From the NCBI GenBank assembly GCA_948470475.1, contig OX419338.1:34438455-34502454 (forward strand): a DNA stretch of 64,000 nucleotides. The letters are read 5' to 3'. Every line of letters begins with the position of its first letter. The stretch's first letter is position 1. The translations under genes and the position numbers were made by a program. A model generated the notes under the pieces. The model was not told the DNA's origin, searched no databases, and saw nothing but the letters and a program-made list of their open reading frames with translations. Positions 59,245 to 64,000 of this stretch are shown here, one piece after another. This stretch comes from Galaxea fascicularis. Lineage: Eukaryota; Cnidaria; Anthozoa; Scleractinia; Euphylliidae.

Positions 59245-61175
59245 CGCTCATCAAGATTGTTACGAAGTGATTTGAGGCAAGGGTGTATGAGGCTAAGTAG
59301 TTTCTTCTCTAGCCTCATAAGTGTTTTTCTCGATATGCTGTCCACTAAACACTATACATAAATACAATTAATGGAGCTCTTGTACGTTCAAAAGGATTGG
59401 CAAGTAAAGAATACAATATACCGAAATACTAGGCAACCTTACGATTGATCTCGTGGTGAATTAATTAGTTACAATAGTAATGTGTTGAAGTTCTCGGTAA
59501 TTGAACTTCAAGAAAGGATACAAACTTCCATTAATGTCTCATAAGCCTTTCCGCTGTCTTATTTCTCGTGATTTATTAGTTTATTTTAGTTTAAAACTTG
59601 TTGATCTTAGTTGAGAGCCTCTGCGTGACCTCACTAAGCTATATTTTATAAATTGCCGAATCTGGAGCACTGTCCAACAACATTTCATCAGATTATGCAA
59701 AGCTGTTTTGTCGTTAATACTTAAAGCCCTGTTTCAAACACATCACTGCGACCTGCTGACCGCGGTCCGTATAAAATGATTGATCAGTTACTAAGGAAAA
59801 ATGCGGAACGAATCATGATCACTTAGGTGCCTCAGGCGCGAGCGAATGGTCCTCAAGCAGAGTTCAGCTGTGTTAACCCCTTAAATCCCTTGAGAGTGAA
59901 GACCACGTTAATTGAACAAGGAAGCGTTCATAATGGCTTCATAATTCGCCGTGTGTATTTAATTTTGCGAGTTAGCAATGCTCAACGAAGAGCTGTGTCA
60001 AGTCAATGTCGTTGCCGGCTTTGAGGTCAGTTTGTTCGAGCTAAAATCGGACAGCAAGCAAGGACGTTTTTAGCTGAAGTCCTTTCACTAAAATAAAAAG
60101 TAAAAGTAGTTTCTATAGAAACACTTCAACAAACCAAATGCCGAATATTTCAGAGGTATCTCAATATAGCGTCCAGTTGAGTGCAGCGTCGGCGAATTCT
60201 TTTATGCATCTCGGGCACTATTCTGCATGCAAACGTTAAGATGACAATCCAAAGTAATTATTATAATTAGACTAGTTACTTCGTTTTGGCTGGGTAAAAT
60301 AGTCGCAGCATGGTTATGGTATCGTTAAATATATATCGCCTTGAATAGCATGATAATATATTTACTTACGGTTTTTTCCGTTACTAAAAGACATTCTGTA
60401 CGATCCTCAAGGGAGGAATGCCTGTAGTCCAATTCTCTAACACATCAACACTCAGTAATACGGAGAGATACGATATTTATTCATGAGTAAGCATGAAATT
60501 CCACATAGCGGCTTAGAGGTTTTGCCGCTATTTTGAACGGCACTGTTTTGCTCTTATTCGCTTTTTTTATCTTTTATGTTAAATGGTCATCATTTATTAG
60601 TGGGCAGAAAAGGTGGTCGAGGAACCAACAAATTGCTGATAAAATGACTTCCTAACATGATTTGTGTCGAAGTGTCAGTACGACCAAAGAATTTCCAACA
60701 TTATTTAGCTAGTTACTGAGTTAACTCCGACAAGTTAAGGCGACTAATTTTTCAAAGTATCGCAACTTATGTATCTTGAAATTCTCGGATTCTGGCAGAG
60801 TAAATGAGAAAGTTCACTGGAGAGTTTGAAGGCACCAAAGTTCGGGGCCACATTCAGTTGGAGCAGCGAGTTTTTCAAAAAGCTAAAAGTACACGAGCCC
60901 GTAATTCCATTCTCTGAGTAAAGATGGTTCAATTGCTCTTCTCCCGAAACAAAGAAATGGTGCACAAAAACAAAGGAATGGCGGCCATGTTTGTGCACAA
61001 GGCTAACCCTCTGGGAATTGAACTCTATTTTTATGCAAATACTTTCTTTTGTTTTACTGTACCAATATGGCCGCTGGTCGCGTGACTTAAAACGATCTGT
61101 CAGATTAAAAGAGATGGGTGTAATTAATTACAGTGTCAGTACAGAGGAAAACAGAATTCGATTATGGGCGGCCAT
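59245..61175. other. Intergenic, no gene seen
   Basis: AT-rich sequence upstream of the GPCR gene. Short frames at 59827-60024 and 60744-60998 have no supporting signal. No foldback with clear ends was noticed. Confidence 0.4.
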
Positions 61176-61706
61176 CACCGCCAAAAATACAAGCATAACA
61201 AACGGTTTATAATAAACAGAAACGGTCTAATTGTCCTTTGTTGAACGGTTTATCTTGTGTGCAACTGGTGTATTTAAAATACAAATGGACAAGTCGCCTT
61301 TGCAGAAATGAAATACTCAAACAATAAATGGTTTAGGTAATTCAGAAACGGTGCAGCCACCTTTGTTGAACTGGTTCAGTAAACACACGAGTGGTGAAGT
61401 GTCAATTGAAATGGTTCAACCTTACTTTGCCAAACGGTCCAGCCTACCGTACATTGGTTCAGTGACTTGACACAAACGGTTCAGCATATTGTGAAATGGC
61501 TTATTTCATCGGTAAATGGTTCAGCGTAAAGTGCGATGGTTTAGCATCACACCAATCTGTTTACTGCAATGTCAAATGGTTTAGCGTGACGCCAAATGGT
61601 CTAGCGTGATCCCGAATGGTTTAGCGTTACGACGAACGGCTTAGTGTAAAGCGAAATGGTTTAGTGTTACAGCGATTGGTTTGCGCCAACACCGCCAAAA
61701 ATACAA
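61176..61706. repeat. Degenerate 20-bp minisatellite with 17-bp flanking repeats
   Basis: From 61533 to 61692 the sequence falls into eight consecutive 20-base units of the form CAAATGGTTTAGCGTGACGC. Looser copies with spacers (AACGGT, AATGGTTCAG) reach back to about 61200. The 17-mer CACCGCCAAAAATACAA occurs at both borders (61176-61192 and 61690-61706). Intron, promoter or coding role not apparent. Confidence 0.8.
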
Positions 61707-62010
61707 AAGTGAAATGGACAAGACAACATTGAAATGGAATAGTCTATGTGGGGTCTTACGTCACAGCACTTGCGTCATTAAGATGAAATTTGGCGCGAAA
61801 TTTGCTAGAACGAGGTCAGCTAAGCAGCGCCTTGAACGAAGAGATTATTTGGCCTGTTGTTTACTGTACTCAGCCTTATTCGGTTAAGAATTTTTTTCTT
61901 TATTTTTGCCTATTTTATCTTGCCAGGGAATAATGTTACCCTAATCATTTGGCCGCATATTAGATCAGTAAATCGTATATTTGGATGAAACCCATGTAAC
62001 CGAGCTGCTG

Positions 62011-62051
<41 letters not shown>

Positions 62052-62303
62052 TTTATTTAAGTCTCAAATCGTTCTAGCTGAACACGAGTGCTCTACTAAT
62101 CGGGGAGACTGTAAATCAAATAAACTCTAAATTAAATCAAATGTTGGTTTTTGAGGAGAGGGGAAAACCGGAGTACCCGGAGAAAAACCTCTCGGAGCAG
62201 AGTAGAGAACCAACAAACTCAGCCCACTTATGACGTCGAATCCGGGAATCGAACCCGGGCCATATTGGTGGAAGGCGAGCGCTCTCACCACTGCGCCAAC
62301 CCT
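62011..62303 (-). mobile_element. tRNA-derived SINE, near-complete copy
   Basis: On the minus strand the head GGTTGGCGCAGTGGTGAGAG has an intact A box, and GGGTTCGATTCCCGG is an intact B box. The body with GTTGGTTCTCTACTCTGCTC and GAGAGGTTTTTCTCCGGGTA follows, then TTAAATAAAG and a TTA/AAT microsatellite tail at 62011-62050. This layout marks the element's 3' end. It is the same family as the copy at 8578-8745. Confidence 0.9.
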
Positions 62304-62448
62304 GCTCCCCGAACGTTAAGTCCTAGTCCGCCTGGAGCTAATTCGCTTCTTAAATAGCATGATGATAACAATTATTAGTAAAAGAAAATGTAAATAGCTT
62401 AAAGATATATACTGTAGTCTCAAGTATGAATTTTAATCTCCAATTCAT

Positions 62449-63720
62449 ATGGTTTGTCACTGGTCGGAGCTGTACAGTGTACATTTTGTTTGGTTCATTG
62501 TCTTAAAACAAGTAATCGGTTTGTCAAACACGCAAAACCCGCCTCGCCTTCTAGTTTTCTACACCCTTACAAAGATTCACAAACCTAATCAAGTTGGGAG
62601 ACCCATCATTTCGGGCTGCGAAGGCCCTACAGAACGAATATCATCTTTTGTAGGCTATCTCCTTCAGCCTATCGCTAAACCACAATCGTATCTTAAAGAT
62701 ACAACAGATTTTATTAACTTCATAGAAAAAAACAAAGGTCGAAGAAAATACAGTCCTAGTCTCAATGGACGTAACAAGCCTATATACAAACATTCCACAG
62801 GAGGAAGGGATAACCACTGTGTGCAATGCATACGAAACATTCTATAAAAACAGCTCTCCCATACCAACACACTTCATTAAAGAAATGCATCAACTGATCT
62901 AAAAGAAAACTCATTCCAGTTCAATGGGAAACACTACCTCCAGACACGCGGTACCGCTATGGGCACAAAAATGGCAGTGGCTTTTGCCAATATCTTTATG
63001 AGCGCGGTAGAGACAGAAATCACCCAACTAAGCCCTAAAAAACCACTGCGCCTGGAAAAGATATATTGATGACATATTTTCCCTATGGAAAACAGACAAG
63101 GAAGACAGACTTGTTTATAGAACTAGCTAACAATCACCATCCGACCATAAAATTTACGGCTGAGATCTCAGATACAGAAATAACTTTTCTGGATACACAT
63201 GTTTATAAGCGCTACAGGTTCAAGAGGGAATCTATCCTTGACGTGCGAACATATTTCAAGCCCACAGAATCTTTCCAATACACAGAATTCTCCTCCTGTC
63301 ACCCTCCGGGCGTCAGGAAAGGCTTCATTAAAGGCGAAGCTTTAAGACGTCTTAGAACTAACTCTTCAGAGAACACTTTTGAAGAGAACATTAGACAATT
63401 CAAACGAAAATTACGAGCGAGGGGTTATCCAGATAACCTTTCGGAGAAAATTCTTTCAGAAGTTAACTGTTTAGCGAAAGGTCGTCGGCACTACATGATA
63501 AACAAAAGACGCACAAAAGAATTTTACCGTAACAGAATATCGCCCTTCTGTGCCTAATCTTAAGAACATTCTAATGGCAAAGTGGCACCTTATAAAGAAT
63601 CAACCCGTGCTTAGAGAGATATTTAAAGACCCCCCCCCCCCATCCTTTCTTACAGAAAAGGGAGGTCGTTAAAAGATATACTCGTAAGAGCCAAAATTTG
63701 AAGGTCTAAGATAACACCAA
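62449..63720 (+). pseudogene. Penelope-like element reverse transcriptase, decayed
   Basis: Successive segments in different frames show PLE reverse transcriptase motifs: LTKIHKP with GRPIISG near 62560-62615, a stretch near 62935-63005 containing GTAMGTKMAVAFANIF, the catalytic RYIDDIF near 63059-63080, and TFLDTHVYK through SSCHPPGVRKGFIKGEALRR at 63186-63350. The reading frame shifts near 62735 and again just after the YIDD box, and there is an in-frame stop near 62898. A GIY-YIG endonuclease domain, usual after the RT in Penelope-type elements, is not seen before the window ends. A run of 13 C at about 63631-63643 interrupts the tail. Clearly non-functional. Confidence 0.88.
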
Positions 63721-64000
63721 AGGACCAATGGGAGTCGCGTTTGGCCTGTCTATTTTATTCACCATCGATGTAGCACAAATACATTTCTGTCATTATTATT
63801 TGCAATAGCAATCTTTTGGTCAATGCGGGGAGCTGAAATTGCCAATTTTTCCCCTTCTTTTTCAGCTTCTTAACGTTAAAACTGCTGTACTAAAACAAAA
63901 AATGCTCACCATGGTTAAGCCGCTACTTACTCAGGATAAAAATAATAAACTGCAACCAAAGGAATCACAAAAATACAGATAAAATGCGTCACTTAATGTG
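63721..64000. other. Right-edge sequence, nothing recognised
   Basis: AT-rich, follows the PLE remnant. No further retroelement domain, hammerhead core or exon is visible before the window ends. Confidence 0.4.

Noticed and set aside
62220..62303. tRNA gene on the minus strand
   Set aside because: A and B boxes are present, but the segment lacks a foldable cloverleaf with a proper acceptor stem and continues into a SINE body.
1..64000. CRISPR arrays, operons, bacterial-type promoters or attachment sites
   Set aside because: No regularly spaced repeat-spacer array exists; genes are intron-bearing and eukaryotic. The only regular array is the 20-bp minisatellite without spacers.

Overview
The window looks like nuclear DNA from an anthozoan cnidarian, probably a stony coral or close relative. 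It is AT-rich and carries intron-containing animal genes with GT-AG splice sites. It also holds tRNA-derived SINEs with a coral-like body, Penelope-like retroelement (PLE) debris and very many small foldback elements. The species call is inference from family resemblance and repeat style; no search was run.

Layout. 1-6 kb: a first coding exon of a leftward gene (914-1027) that runs off the left edge, a possible 153-aa ORF (4311-4772) and several foldback elements. 6.1-9.2 kb (-): four exons of an SLC35F3/F4-type transporter. 10.7-15.8 kb (+): a complete nine-exon PEX2 peroxisomal RING ligase of 295 aa. Two copies of a 230-bp repeat, each with a hammerhead-ribozyme-like core, lie in its intron 6 and just past its stop codon. 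17.3-19.8 kb (-): a two-exon MARCH-type membrane E3 ligase of 371 aa. About 19.8-45.1 kb: no supportable gene, but several transposon-like elements. 45.2-52.5 kb (+): an eight-exon rootletin-like coiled-coil gene of 1057 aa, matching only the C-terminal half of vertebrate rootletin. 52.7-54.7 kb: three foldback elements in a row. 55.9-56.5 kb (+): an unrecognised 204-aa single-exon gene. 58.2-59.2 kb (-): an intronless rhodopsin-class GPCR. 60-64 kb: a degenerate 20-bp minisatellite, a SINE and a decayed PLE reverse transcriptase.

The genes do not form a pathway. They are unrelated housekeeping, ciliary and receptor genes in a repeat-rich region. The most notable signals are the paired hammerhead-like motifs at PEX2, a set of five elements with TWA (TTA/TAA) target duplications typical of PIF/Harbinger, the half-length rootletin, a 136-bp inverted repeat pair 2.2 kb apart, and the minisatellite bounded by a 17-bp direct repeat. 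I did not find a clearly new multi-gene system. Exon coordinates were hand-read from splice signals and reading-frame continuity.
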